NCBI RefSeq assembly: GCF_008831285.2
Contig: NC_045141.1
Span: 13,318,106-13,382,105, forward strand
Length of the DNA: 64,000 nt
Reading direction: 5' to 3'
Origin: Nymphaea colorata
Lineage: Eukaryota > Streptophyta > Magnoliopsida > Nymphaeales > Nymphaeaceae
Both the position numbers and the translations under genes were made by a program. The stretch's first letter is position 1, and the number at the start of each line of letters is the position of its first letter. Shown in pieces: positions 33,922 to 46,199 of the stretch. The notes below the pieces were generated by a model that was not told where the DNA came from, made no database searches, and saw nothing but the letters and a program-made list of their open reading frames with translations.

Positions 33922-36833
33922 TGTAACGCGCGGCGTTTGGGGCATCGGGTCGGGTCCAGATCCGGACCCGAACCCAAGCTCGTGAGGAGCCCGACGCGAG
34001 GGCCCTTCTCCCTCGCGTCTCCCTTTTCTTCCTCGTCGCCTTCTTGCTTCCGTGTCGCCCGTGTGAGACCAGGAGGAGGACGAGGGAGCAGTGGCGACGC
34101 TTGAGCCGGCGGAGGAAGGAACGGCGGCGGCGGCGGCGGCGGCGGCGTCGGTGTCGGCAGTTGGGTAAGTCCTCAACCTCTCCCTAACTCTTCCTTCTTC
34201 TCCTTCTCCCTCTCCCACTGTCACTCGTCTCCCTCTCCACCGAACGACTCTCCTCACTCTCCACCGTCTCTCTCTTCTCTCCCGTCCTCTCCCCTCACTG
34301 CCTTCTTTTCCCCTTTTGACCGAACCCTCTCCCCATTTTCTGCTCGTTTTCTATTTTCTCCAATCAAGCACTTTCTCTCACTGATTTTTCACTATTCCAT
34401 CACTGTTGGATCCGTTTTCAGCTTGGGGATTTGTCCTCCCCCTCGTAACAGCAGTTAGAGGAGGCCTTGGTAGTGGAGGCATTGGAGGATTTTAGCCGTT
34501 TGGGGACCACTTGGGAGCGTGAGGTGGCTGCCGGGAGGATGACAGCAGTTTAGACCTTCAATCGGGGTGAGCAAGGCGAAATTGAACCTATTTTTATGAT
34601 ATATTTTTCTTTGGAACGCGTATAATTATTGTTTGAGCATGCTAGAGCTTAAAATTGATTATTTGGAACACATGTTAGTGATTTCGTTTTTGGGGGAAAG
34701 CTTGCGATTATGTTGGGAAACGAAGATTCATATATTGGATGATCATTTAAGCATGATGGATTAATTTTCGAAGCATTAGGGGAAACATGGTAGAGTTTGT
34801 TATGTTGTGGGGAAGATTTAGGACCGTTTTAGTGAGCTTGTAGCACGCGTTTTTGTGAACGAGAGCATCTTGGAGTTAAATAGGGATAACGTACATAAGT
34901 TGGATGTATCTTTGGGGTAGACGCCTTGATTTAAGAGAAAGAGAGTTTTGAGGAAGGCGTTAGTGATAGACGGATTGATGACTTTGAGTTTTGGCATCTT
35001 TTGGCACGGCTAGAAGTTGGGAAGTGACCTATTGGAGAACTTGTGGGTTGACACTACCCGTCGACACCCTCTTGAGGCGATGACACGTGCCTCAATGATT
35101 TTGTTTTGTTTTTGTTTGAATTGTTGAGGTATGTAGTAGGAATCTTATCTTGCGTTTGTGTTTGCAGGTACACCGGGTACATCCCGTCGACCTTGAGCTA
35201 CCGGATTCGAAGCTCGAGGCATTTTGAAGATTCTTGTGAACGCGCCACAGGTATGGCGACATTCCAGGCAAATCCCTGCCTGGGCAAGTGAATGAATGTG
35301 TGTTCCTAGGATCATGGGATCCTAGGATTTGTGATATGAATTGATTGAGTGTTCCGTGAATGAATATGTGTATGCATGTACATAAATTGATATATGATAT
35401 GAATTGTTTTGAAAGGCTTATAGTAATTGTTTTGATAATGTTACGCATTTTCATGTGCATGTTAGAATTGATAACTGTTTAGGACAGATGAGGCGGGGTA
35501 TCGAGTCGAGTGTCTCCTCGACCCCAATTGTGCATTAGAAAGCATCCTAGAATGATAACTGCATAGGACAGCTACGAGCCCACCACAGATTGAGACTACT
35601 CTCTGTGGTTTGGCTAAGTTTTCAAAGATGTGATTGTATGATGATGAATGTGAATGTTATGTTTATTGAATACCCATTGCCGCGGGCAATGATGCAAATG
35701 TTTGCACAGTGGGTAGTTGTACTCATATTATTATGACGGCTAGCCAAAACTGTTGTGGTTATGTGTAACCCTCGTGTGGAGGCAATTAGAGGTGTGGGTT
35801 CACTCGTGAAGTGAACCAACCTCAGGAGCTAGCCAGTTAAATGTGTTTGTGCAAGTATAAGTATAAGAATGAAAGAATAAGAGATGAGAGGCCAGTGGGA
35901 TGTGACTATGTATATGGGAGTTGTCCCGCTTTCGCCACTGGTCTCGCCTGTTCGGAGCGCAGGCGGTGCAAGGCCCCAGGGTACTGTTGTGTGATGTGCT
36001 TGGAGCGTAGGCTCCCGCCTTCCCAACCTGGGTGTCCTAGGGAAGGCTGAGTATCTCTCCTTGGAATTCACACATCCATGGATGAGTGCTCTACCGCTGC
36101 AGCGGATAGATGGATCCATACTGTTCTGGGCCACCACGGGGGTTGTCTCTCGGCTGTGGGCCGCCCGCGGTGTGCACGTGCCTGTGTTTTCACCCACAGG
36201 AACTGTAAATTCACTGATAGTAATGAAACTGCAATGTATGTAATTGAAATGTATAGGATTGTTGTGCATGTGACTGTTGTGCTTATGAATGCAAGTGACA
36301 TGTTGATGATGCCTTGCATGTGATTGAAATTATGTTATTGTAGCCATTGAGTGGCGTCTGCATGTCGTGTCTTGACACGACATAATGATAGATTGTTCTG
36401 ATGTTTGTTTGTGTACTGAGCCCGACCTAAGAGGGCTTGGACTTTTCCTGGCTTGTTGCCATACTGCGAAGGCTAAGCCTTCAGTTGTTTCTTTTTTTCA
36501 GGTTTTGGTGTACCCGGGGCAGCAGGCTGAGCAGATGGCTACACTCACGTCCTACTGGGGAGGTTTTGGGTTTTGTTTTGTTCTTGTAGTGCCGGCGCGT
36601 CGGGTTTTTGGTTTTACTGATGCCTTGTTTTTTATTAGGCATCGATGTTGTGATTTTGGGGCATTTTTGTCAAATGTACAATTGAATTGAAATGCTATAT
36701 AATGGAAAGCTTGCCCCATTGTTTTGAATTGTTTGGCTCATTCCTTTTGACTATACTATTATGTAGTCACACCTCGATGTTGGATGTTAGAAAAAAAAAA
36801 ATGTTTGAGTGTCAAAAAGGTCGGAGTGTGACA
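33922..36833 (+). repeat. 5' LTR of the gypsy element (2912 bp)
   Basis: Starts TGTAACGCGCGGCG and ends GGAGTGTGACA. The first 250 bases are GC-rich with a GGC triplet run. It differs from the 3' LTR by about a dozen base changes and a few short indels seen by eye, so insertion is recent. Several open frames up to 146 codons are repeated in both LTRs only because the LTRs are copies. Confidence 0.95.
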
Positions 36834-36837
36834 GTTT

Positions 36838-36850
36838 TGGTATCAGAGCC
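36838..36850 (+). other. tRNA-Met primer binding site of the gypsy element
   Basis: TGGTATCAGAGCC lies 4 bases after the 5' LTR end. Confidence 0.9.
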
Positions 36851-37068
36851 ATGGCAAACCCCACTATGGATGTGAGTTAAAGCCTATTTGTGAAGCCGTG
36901 TTGCCCAGGTACGCATTCATTTGATTAGATTGTTATTGTGGTTATGCTTTTTCATGTATAAGTCAAAATGTGATCTATGTGTTGAACTTCGTGCTAATGC
37001 ACGTTGTGATTTGATTTGTGAGATTAGTCATAGACTGGATTTGAGATTAAGGTTCTTGTTTGTACAGA

Positions 37069-40000
37069 TGGAATATCATCGTAAGGGTAAGAAGCGAGCT
37101 GGGCCGTCCACAGAGGCACAGAGAGAGAGCCTAGTCCGGCCCATTCTGATGCGCATACCCCACGCGACGACAGTACGTCAGGGCACCAGTATGCCCAATT
37201 GGGTGGGGGTGCTCAAACCCCACTGAGGCAGACTCCACCTGTGGATCAACAGTCTATTTTGCTGACCACGTTGCAAACACTGACCTCCCTTGTGCAGTCC
37301 ATGGTCAGTAACCAGAGGAGTAATGCATCTCCTTCAGGAGACACCACTGCGCCACTTAAGGAGAAGGCATCAGCGGTGTCGTTTCAACAGTTCATGGCGA
37401 TGCAGCCGCCTATCTTTTCAGGAGGGTGCAGTCACGATAAGGCAAAGCAGTGGATTGAGGAAGTTGAACGCATATTTGTACTTCTGAAGATGCCTGAGGA
37501 GGACAAAGTGAACTATGGCACTTACCTGCTGAAAGGTGATGCCATGGATTGGTGGAAATCAACTCTTGAGATCCGGTATGCAGGCCAACCGTCAATTTCT
37601 TGGAAGCAGTTTAAAGATTCCTTCCTCAACACCTACTACCCAGTGCATGCTAGAGACAAGAACATGCAAGAGTTTCTTGATCTACAGCAAAATCTAATGA
37701 GCTTGGAGGAATATATTACAAGATATCGACACTTGGAGGCGTATTGCCCACACTTCCACACCACAGACGGAGCTAGAGCAGGTAAGTTTGTGCGCGGTCT
37801 GCGGGAGGGACTGCGAACCAAAGTTTTGACGAGCAGACCTCGTGACTTGGACGAGGCGGTCACTATGGCAAGATGTATAGAAGAAGACTGGGCGAGGACA
37901 CAGAAGGATCACCAGAAGAAAGCAGGCCAGCATTCACAAGGTGGACGAACCCAGGTGAAGCGCCACCACTTTGCAAGCAGGACAAGGCCTTATGAGAGGC
38001 GGGATGACCGAACTTTCAGACGGAACCAGCCAACCCGTAGTGAGGCCACCCAGGGGTCAGTGGCTACCCCGACTTCTCAGAGGTGCCCTACTTGTTCACG
38101 TGTGCACCCTAGGAAGCCGTGCTATCGAGAGATCGGAGCTTGCTTGCACTGTGGAAGGATGGGGCACTTTACCAAGGATTGTCCCTTAAGGAAAGAAAGA
38201 GAGTTAAAGAAGCCAGAGGCCGGTCCTTCTAGCGCACGACAGACGACTGGACGTGTCTATGCTACTACCGTGGAGGAGCTTCAGGCACACGACCTTGTTG
38301 AAGGTACTTTACTTGCTGGTTCTCATATTGCTAGAGTGTTGTTTGATGCTGGGGCGACCCATTCATTTATATCTAGTCGATTTGTTACTTCACTAGAAGT
38401 GTCTGCTAGGAAGATGCCGTATGTTTTGAAAGTTGTTAGCCCTATGCATGCCCAAGAGTCATGTAGTGAGTATCTATCTGATGTGGACGTGGAGATCCAT
38501 CAACATCATCACTTACCTGCACAGTTGGTGATCATGAGTTTTAACGAATTTGATGTGATTTTGGGCATGGATTGGTTATATGCACATTATGCTATTATAG
38601 ATTGCAGGAAGAAGCAGATACAGTTGTTGACTGATGAAATGCAACCTGTGGAGTTCCATGCTCGTAAGGCCAGTCGAACTGATAAGATAATGGTGTTTGC
38701 ATTGAAAGCTAAACGATTGATAGAAAATGGAAGTGTTGCTTTCTTGGTCAATGTGTTGACCAATGAGACGGAACTGGTAAGGTTACCGGATGTGGCAATT
38801 GTGAGTGAGTACCCTGATGTGTTTCATGAGGAACTGTCAAGTTTGCCTCCAACACGAGAAGTGGAGTTCAAGATAGAGTTGTCACCAGGGACAGCTCCTA
38901 TTTCTAAGGCACCCTATCGAATGGCACCAGCAGAGTTAGAAGAATTGAAGAAGCAACTGCAGGAGCTCTTAGACAAGGGCTTCATCCGACCTAGTGTGTC
39001 ACCGTGGGGAGCACCAGTGTTGTTTGTGAAGAAGAAAGATGGGACAATGCGTTTGTGTATTGACTACCGCATGTTGAATCAAGTCACCATCAAGAATAAG
39101 TATCCGCTTCCTAGAATTGAAGACTTGTTTGATCAGCTTAAGGATGCAAAGGTTTTCTCCAAGATCGATCTGAAGACAGGTTATCATCAACTCTTGATAC
39201 GGGAGGAAGATGTTGCTAAGACTGCATTTCGAACCAGATATGGGCACTATGAATTCAGGGTCATGCCTTTTGGGTTGACCAATGCTCCCGCAGCGTTCAT
39301 GGATCTCATGAATCGGGTTTTCCAAGAGTTCTTGGACCGATTTGTTATTGTTTTTGTTGATGATATTTTGGTGTACTCAGAGAGTGTGACAGAGCATAGA
39401 GATCATTTGAGAAGTGTATTGGGTCTTTTGCGCAAGCATAAGTTATATGTCAAGTATTCAAAATGTGAATTTTGACTAGAGAAGGTAAACTTTCTGGGTC
39501 ATGTAATCTCTAAGGATGGAGTATCCGTCGATCCGGCTAAGGTGTCAGCTGTGCAGGACTGGAGGACGCCATGCAGTGTAACCGAGGTTAGAAGCTTTTT
39601 GGGATTGGCAGGATATTATCGCACGTTCATACAAGACTTTTCAAAAATAGCTACACCAATGACTAAGCTATTGAGAAAAGGAGTGAAGTTTATTTGGAAT
39701 GAAGAGTGTGAGAGGAGTTTTCAAACTCTGAAGGACAAGCTTACTGCTGCTCCTATTATGACGCTTCCATCAAGTCATTCGGGTTTTGTACTGTACACAG
39801 ATGCATCAGGAATCGGTTATGGTTGTGTGCTGATGCAAAATGGCCGTGTGGTGGCTTATGCATCAAGGCAGTTGAAGACACACGAACAACACTATCCCAC
39901 CCATGATTTGGAGTTGGGAGCAGTTGTGTTTGCACTAAAGATTTGGAGGCATTATCTCTATGGGGCAACATTTGAAGTGTTTACAGATCACAAGTCTTTG

Positions 40001-41648
40001 AAATATATATTCTCCCAAAGGGATCTTAATTTGAGGCAAAGAAGATGGATTGAATACCTAAAGGATTATGATTTCACGATATCATATCATCCAGGCAAGG
40101 CGAATGTGGTGGCTGATGCCTTGAGCAGGCAAGCTAAGGCAACGATGTACAGTATGTTAGCATGTTCTTGGAATTTGTTACAAGATGTGATAGCATGGCA
40201 ACCTTACCTTTGTGGCGAGAACAAAGCAACGATGAGTGTCGTGATACAACACCCTTTGATGGAGGAGCTTGTATTGAAGCAAAAGGAAGATCCTGATTTT
40301 GCTAAGAACGTGGAAGAGTGTAAGAAGGTAGATGCTTTTTGGCATCAAGATGAAGATGGTTCATTGTGGGTCCCTAGAGATGAATGGGTGAAGCGACGGT
40401 TGCTTGATGAAGCTCATAAATCTAAGTTTTTTATACATCCTGGCAGTACAAAAATGTTTCAGGATATGAAGAGAAATTTTTGGTGGCCTGGAATGAAGCG
40501 AGAAATTGCAGAATACGTGGCAAAGTGCTTAGTTTGCCAACAAGTAAAAGCAGAGCATCAACGGCCCGGAGGCTTGTTGCAGAGAATCGATATCCCGGTG
40601 TGGAAATGGGAAGACATTACAATGGATTTTGTGGTTGGATTGCCTCACACCCGAAGACAGCGTGATTCCATATGGGTGATTGTTGATCGACTGACGAAGT
40701 CCGCTCATTTTCTGTCTATTAGAATTAATCAGTCTTTGGAAAGTCTCGCAGAGTTATATATTGGCGAGATAGTGAGATTGCATGGTGTGCCAAGGTCTAT
40801 CATTTCGGATCGAGATCCACGTTTTACCTCTAGATTTTGGGGGCATTTGCAGAAGGCTTTGGGTACCAAGCTTAAGCTAAGCACAGCATTCCACCCCCAA
40901 ACAGATGGGCAATCGGAGAGGACCATTCAGACCTTAGAGGACATGTTGCGTGCTTGTGTCTTAGAGTGGAAAGGAGAATGAGACAGAATTTGCATATAAT
41001 AACAGTTACCACTCTAGTATTGGGATGGCACCTTTTGAGGCTTTGTATGGAAGGCCGTGCAGATCGCCAGCTTGTTGGACCGAATTGGGTGATGGAAAAA
41101 TCGAAAACCCTTTAGTTTTGCAACACTACACCGACCAAGTGCAATTGATAAGGAAAAAGTTGTTGACTGCTCAGAGTAGACAGAAAAGCTATGCCGACAT
41201 TCGTCGTAGAGAATTGACTTTTGAGGTTGGTGATCATGTGTTTTTGAAGATTTCCCCTACTAGAGGTGTTTTTCGTTTTGGTGTGAAGGGAAAGTTGAGC
41301 CCGAGGTTCGTAGGACCTTTTGAGATATTAGAGAAGATTGGCGAGGTGGCCTATAGATTGGCACTACCACCAGACTTGAGTCATGTTCATGACGTTTTTC
41401 ATGTTTCCATGCTTCGAAAGTACGTACCAGATCCGACACATGTGATTGATTTTCAAGGTATTCAGGTGCAAGATGATCTGACAATGGAAGAAAAACCTAT
41501 TAGAATTGTAGATCGAAGAGAGCAAGTGCTTCGCACGAAGAGAATTCCTTTAGTGAAGGTGGAAAGGCAGTACCATGGATTGAAGGAGAGCACATGGGAA
41601 CCTGAGGAGGACATGCAGAAGAGATATCCGCACTTGTTCTTGCATTGA
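37069..41648 (+). pseudogene. Gypsy gag-pol polyprotein, broken
   Basis: Gag begins at the ATG at 37069 ([14 protein letters not shown]) and shifts frame near 37195. The next frame runs from there to 39475 with the gag domain, the knuckle [14 protein letters not shown] (about 38138), protease [10 protein letters not shown] (about 38347) and [11 protein letters not shown] (about 39353). A TGA at 39473-39475 stands where Trp is expected. The same frame continues with RNase H (TDASGIGYG) and integrase (zinc site with [25 protein letters not shown]). Near 40981 a small deletion removes part of the integrase core and shifts the frame. The last segment (about 40985-41648) ends in STWEPEEDMQKRYPHLF, a chromodomain-like tail. 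At least three defects. Confidence 0.92.
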
Positions 41649-41685
41649 GGTATGATCTAATTTCGAGGACGAAATTTTTTTGTTA

Positions 41686-41696
41686 GGAGGGTAGGA
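41686..41696 (+). other. Polypurine tract of the gypsy element
   Basis: GGAGGGTAGGA lies directly before the 3' LTR, the usual plus-strand primer position. Confidence 0.75.
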
Positions 41697-44629
41697 TGTA
41701 ACGCGCGGCGTTTGGGGCATCGGGTCGGGTCCAGATCCGGACCCGAACCCAAGCTCGTGAGGAGCCCGACGTGAGGGCCCTTCTCCCTCGCGTCTCCCTT
41801 TTCTTCCTCGTCGCCTTCTTGCTTCCGTGTCGCCCGTGTGAGACCAGGAGGAGGACGAGGGAGCAGTGGCGACGCTTGAGCCGGCGGAGGAAGGAACGGC
41901 GGCGGCGGCGGTGGCGTCGGTGTCGGCAGTTGGGTAAGCCCTCAACCTCTCCCTAACTCTTCCTTCTTCCTTCTTCTCCTTCTCCCTCTCCCACTGTCAC
42001 TCGTCTCTCTCTCCCACTGTCACTCGTCTCCCTCTCCACCAAACGACTCTCCTCACTCTCCACCGTCTCTCTCTTCTCTCCCGTCCTCTCCCCTCACTGC
42101 CTTCTTTTCCCCTTTTGACCGAACCCTCTCCCCATTTTCTGCTCGTTTTCTATTTTCTCCAATCAAGCACTTTCTCTCACTGATTTTTCACTATTCCATC
42201 ACTGTTGGATCCGTTTTCAGCTTGGGGATTTGTCCTCCCCCTCGTAACAGCAGTTAGAGGAGGCCTTGGTAGTGGAGGCATTGGAGGATTTTAGCCGTTT
42301 GGGGACCACTTGGGAGCGTGAGGTGGCTGCCGGGAGGATGACAGCAGTTTAGACCTTCAATCGGGGTGAGCAAGGCGAAATTGAACCTATTTTTATGATA
42401 TATTTTTCTTTGGAACGCGTATAATTATTGTTTGAGCATGCTAGAGCTTAAAATTGATTATTTGGAACACATGTTAGTGATTTCGTTTTTGGGGGAAAGC
42501 TTGCGATTATGTTGGGAAACGAAGATTCATATATTGGATGATCATTTAAGCATGATGGATTAATTTTCGAAGCATTAGGGGAAACATGGTAGAGTTTGTT
42601 ATGTTGTGGGGAAGATTTAGGACCGTTTTAGTGAGCTTGTAGCACGCGTTTTTGTGAACGAGAGCATCTTGGAGTTAAATAGGGATAACGTACATAAGTT
42701 GGATGTATCTTTGGGGTAGACGCCTTGATTTAAGAGAAAGAGAGTTTTGAGGAAGGCGTTAGTGATAGACGGATTGATGACTTTGAGTTTTGGCATCTTT
42801 TGGCACGACTAGAAGTTGGGAAGTGACCTATTGGAGAACTTGTGGGTTGACACTACCCGTCGACACCCTCTTGAGGCGATGACACGTGCCTCAATGATTT
42901 TGTTTTGTTTTTGTTTGAATTGTTGAGGTATGTAGTAGGAATCTTATCTTGCGTTTGTGTTTGCAGGTACACCGGGTACATCCCGTCGACCTTGAGCTAC
43001 CGGATTCGAAGCTCGAGGCATTTTGAAGATTCTTGTGAACGCGCCACAGGTATGGCGACATTCCAGGCAAATCCCTGCCTGGGCAAGTGAATGAATGTGT
43101 GTTCCTAGGATCATGGGATCCTAGGATTTGTGATATGAATTGATTGAGTGTTCCGTGAATGAATATGTGTATGCATGTACATAAATTGATATATGATATG
43201 AATTGTTTTGAAAGGCTTATAGTAATTGTTTTGATAATGTTACGCATTTTCATGTGCATGTTAGAATTGATAACTGTTTAGGACAGATGAGGCGGGGTAT
43301 CGAGTCGAGTGTCTCCTCGACCCCAATTGTGCATTAGAAAGCATCATAGAATGATAACTGCATAGGACAGCTACGAGCCCACCACAGATTGAGACTACTC
43401 TCTGTGGTTTGGCTAAGTTTTCAAAGATGTGATTGTATGATGATGAATGTGAATGTTATGTTTATTGAATACCCATTGCCGCGGGCAATGATGCAAATGT
43501 TTGCACAGTGGGTAGTTGTACCCATATTATTATGACGGCTAGCCAAAACTGTTGTGGTTATGTGTAACCCTCGTGTGGAGGCAATTAGAGGTGTGGGTTC
43601 ACTCGTGAAGTGAACCAACCTCAGGAGCTAGCCAGTTAAATGTGTTTGTGCAAGTATAAGTATAAGAATGAAAGAATAAGAGATGAGAGGCCAGTGGGAT
43701 GTGACTATGTATATGGGAGTTGTCCCGCTTTCGCCACTGGTCTCGCCTGTTCGGAGCGCAGGCGGTGCAAGGCCCCAGGGTACTGTTGTGTGATGTGCTT
43801 GGAGCGTAGGCTCCCGCCTTCCCAACCTGGGTGTCCTAGGGAAGGCTGAGTATCTCTCCTTGGAATTCACACATCCATGGATGAGTGCTCTACCGCTGCA
43901 GCGGATAGATGGATCCATACTGTTTTGGGCCACCACGGGGGTTGTCTCTCGGCTGTGGGCCGCCCGCGGTGTGCACGTGCCTGTGTTTTCACCCACAGGA
44001 ACTGTAAATTCACTGATAGTAATGAAACTGCAATGTATGTGATTGAAATGTATAGGATTGTTGTGCATGTGACTGTTGTGCTTATGAATGCAAGTGACAT
44101 GTTGATGATGCCTTGCATGTGATTGAAATTATGTTATTGTAGCCATTGAGTGGCGTCTGCATGTCGTGTCTTGACACGACATAATGATAGATTGTTCTGA
44201 TGTTTGTTTGTGTACTGAGCCCGACCTAAGAGGGCTTGGACTTTTCCTGGCTTGTTGCCATACTGCGAAGGCTAAGCCTTCAGTTGTTTCTTTTTTTCAG
44301 GTTTTGGTGTACCCGGGGCAGCAGGCTGAGCAGATGGCTACACTCACGTCCTACTGGGGAGGTTTTGGGTTTTGTTTTGTTCTTGTAGTGCCGGCGCGTC
44401 GGGTTTTTGGTTTTACTGATGCCTTGTTTTTTATTAGGCATCGATGTTGTGATTTTGGGGCATTTTTGTCAAATGTACAATTGAATTGAAATGCTATATA
44501 ATGGAAAGCTTGCCCCATTGTTTTGAATTGCTTGGCTCATTTCTTTTTGAACTATTATGTAGTCACACCTCGATGTTGGATGTTAGAAAAAAAAAAATGT
44601 TTGAGTGTCAAAAAGGTCGGGGTGTGACA
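41697..44629 (+). repeat. 3' LTR of the gypsy element (2933 bp)
   Basis: A near-identical copy of 33922-36833, 21 bases longer. Differences include a shorter GGC run and a short duplicated CT-rich segment near 41960-42030. Confidence 0.95.
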
Positions 44630-45440
44630 TTTTCAATGTAGCTGGTACGTTTTTTAGTTCTATTTTACCTTTCTGTAATATGTTTGCTCATTTCAGCTTT
44701 CCATATTTGTAATAGTATTAATATATTGTCTGTCTTATCTAAGTTTAGTATACCTTGTTTCCATTCTTTTTCTTCTATTTTGTCTTTTAATCTTGATTTC
44801 CATATTCTTTCCATCCTTTCATTTTTACTATAGTCATCATAATGTTTATTCCTTGTTGGATTTCCTTTATATGTTCTTGACCCTGATGTATATTCTTCTT
44901 TTATCTTAATACCTTCTTTCGGTGTTGTATCTTCTTCAATTTGTTCTTTTTCCATTAATTCGGTATAAGTTATGCTAGGTTCATAATTGTCTGTATCCAT
45001 TTCATTTTCCGTTTCTTCTTGTATGCTGTTTATTTCTAGCATATTTATTTCTTTATCCTCATTTATTTTGTCTAATTTTTTATTTATTTGCTCAAATTTC
45101 TGGTCTATTTTTTCTATCAATTTTTCTAACAGATCTATCATTCTATCCATTTTTGCTTCCAATCGTTCTGTATTATTTTGTTCTAGTCCCTCTTCTTGTT
45201 TATTTCTGTACCACTTATTTTTAAGTTTAGGCCTATTTTCTTCATTAAGTCTTTTAATTCTATCTAATATTGTTTATGTATTCATTTCCTCTTCATCAAG
45301 TATCAAATACATGTCATCCTGTTTTATTTCTAAAAATTTCCTTGCTAAGTTTGTTTCAATTATTCGGCATCTCTGTCCAAACACAAAGGTTTTCTTTGAA
45401 TCTATTTCGTGTTCTATATTATTCATATGAATTATATTAT

Positions 45441-45728
45441 TCATATGAATGATTCTGTTATAACTCTTCCTGTAATTAAATCATGGTTATATATTGCTGT
45501 TATATATTTTATTTCTCGTTTAACTATTTGGTCCGAAATATAGAGTTTTTCTGGCTCTCTTTCTATAGTTTGTATTTCTGGTTTTTTCTGGTTCATATTT
45601 TTCAAAATATCATTCAGTTGTTTACGATTTTCTAATACTAGTTCTATATCTTGTAGAATTTTTCCCAATTCAGTTTTTTCCATATCGAGTGAGAAGTTTT
45701 CCTGTTCGAGTAGTGTGAGTATTTTCAT
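45441..45728 (-). CDS. Pararetrovirus ORF1, small protein (copy B)
   Basis: 95 codons from the ATG at 45728, the same protein as copy A minus a few codons near the middle. Its stop is in an ATGA overlap with ORF2 at 45444-45441. A duplicated 18-base segment at this junction adds a few codons to the ORF2 start compared with copy A. Function unknown. Confidence 0.6.
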   Translation of the reverse strand: MKILTLLEQENFSLDMEKTELGKILQDIELVLENRKQLNDILKNMNQKKPEIQTIEREPEKLYISDQIVKREIKYITAIYNHDLITGRVITESFI

Positions 45729-45927
45729 TAACAAGTATGTGCTATTGTGTCCTATGAAGACGGGGTCTTTCCCTCTTGGGACAACACAGTCAGATTTCCT
45801 CTTTTACCATGTAATCATATAGTCGAACTTTGGCAAATTTAACTAGTACAACTGACAGAAAATAAAACTACTCTACACATGCTTGGTAGTCAAAATACTA
45901 ACACATGCTCTTAAGGAAAACAAACAC

Positions 45928-45933
45928 TTTATT
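45928..45933 (-). terminator. Viral poly(A) signal AATAAA, copy B
   Basis: AATAAA on the minus strand, about 25 bases past the leader splice donor, in the same context (GTACTGAATAAAGTG) as in copies A and C. Confidence 0.55.
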
Positions 45934-45958
45934 CAGTACTTGGATAAACCATACTTAC

Positions 45959-46024
45959 AGAGATTTCATCAACTTCTTCAGAAATTGACGATACATTGCT
46001 CATTGTCTCTGAAATAGAATCCAT
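45959..46024 (-). CDS. Leader ORF, proposed first exon of spliced ORF7 (copy B)
   Basis: 22 codons starting MDSI and ending exactly at a consensus donor TCT|GTAAGT (intron from 45958). The exon is in phase 0, and the conserved acceptor before ORF7 (AG at 23998) opens ORF7 in phase 0, so the two frames would join directly. In rice tungro bacilliform virus a short leader ORF is spliced to ORF4 over about 6.3 kb; here the virus-only distance is about 6.3 kb once insertions are removed. The splice itself is inferred, not observed. Confidence 0.6.
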
Positions 46025-46061
46025 GAGACTTCTATATCAGTCTTAATTAGTACAATAAACA

Positions 46062-46074
46062 GGCTCTGATACCA
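46062..46074 (-). other. tRNA-Met primer binding site, copy B
   Basis: TGGTATCAGAGCC on the minus strand, 38 bases upstream of the leader ATG; the only full primer site among the three viral copies. Confidence 0.85.
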
Positions 46075-46199
46075 CAAATGGGGGAAGAGTGCGGAAGGCT
46101 TAGAATGACATAAGGAAGAGAAGGAGAGAGGTGATAGAAACAAAGAAATGGGGGAAGATGGTTGAACTGGCGATGCCTCGAACCAGCCATCCTGATGGT

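Larger units (their letters stand above)
33922..44629 (+). mobile_element. Complete Ty3/gypsy chromovirus retrotransposon with 2.9-kb LTRs
   Basis: 10.7 kb with a perfect 5-bp target duplication TTTTC (33917-33921 and 44630-44634). LTRs are TGT...ACA bounded. The tRNA-Met primer site follows the 5' LTR and a purine tract precedes the 3' LTR. Pol order is protease, RT, RNase H, integrase, with a chromodomain-like C-terminus. Long LTRs and this tail suit the Tekay/Del group (inference). The coding region is broken, so the copy is non-autonomous. Confidence 0.95.
33050..45444 (-). pseudogene. Pararetrovirus ORF2 (coiled coil, coat protein, CCHC), split by gypsy (copy B)
   Basis: The 5' part is 45444-44630 and the 3' part 33921-33050, flanking the gypsy element and its TTTTC target duplication. 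Same domain order as copy A. Breaks: a TAA near 45275, an inserted base near 44672, and a frameshift near 33600. The Trp codon mutated in copy A is intact here. The zinc knuckle lies at about 33180-33220. Confidence 0.75.
22658..46074 (-). mobile_element. Endogenous pararetrovirus copy B, interrupted by gypsy and copia elements
   Basis: On the minus strand it runs from the primer site (46074) down to the inverted junction with copy A at about 22658-22661. The gypsy element (33922-44629) splits ORF2 and the copia element (27814-32808) splits ORF3. Without the insertions it is about 7.7 kb. It is complete from the leader through ORF7 and stops about 0.2 kb short of a full circle. Confidence 0.85.

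Noticed and set aside
33922-34257. Long minus frame joining viral coat protein to gypsy LTR sequence
   Set aside because: A chance fusion across the gypsy insertion site; the first 110 codons are LTR.
35829-36269. 146-codon minus-strand frame repeated at 43628-44068
   Set aside because: Both lie in the gypsy LTRs; conservation only reflects LTR duplication, and there is no recognisable domain.
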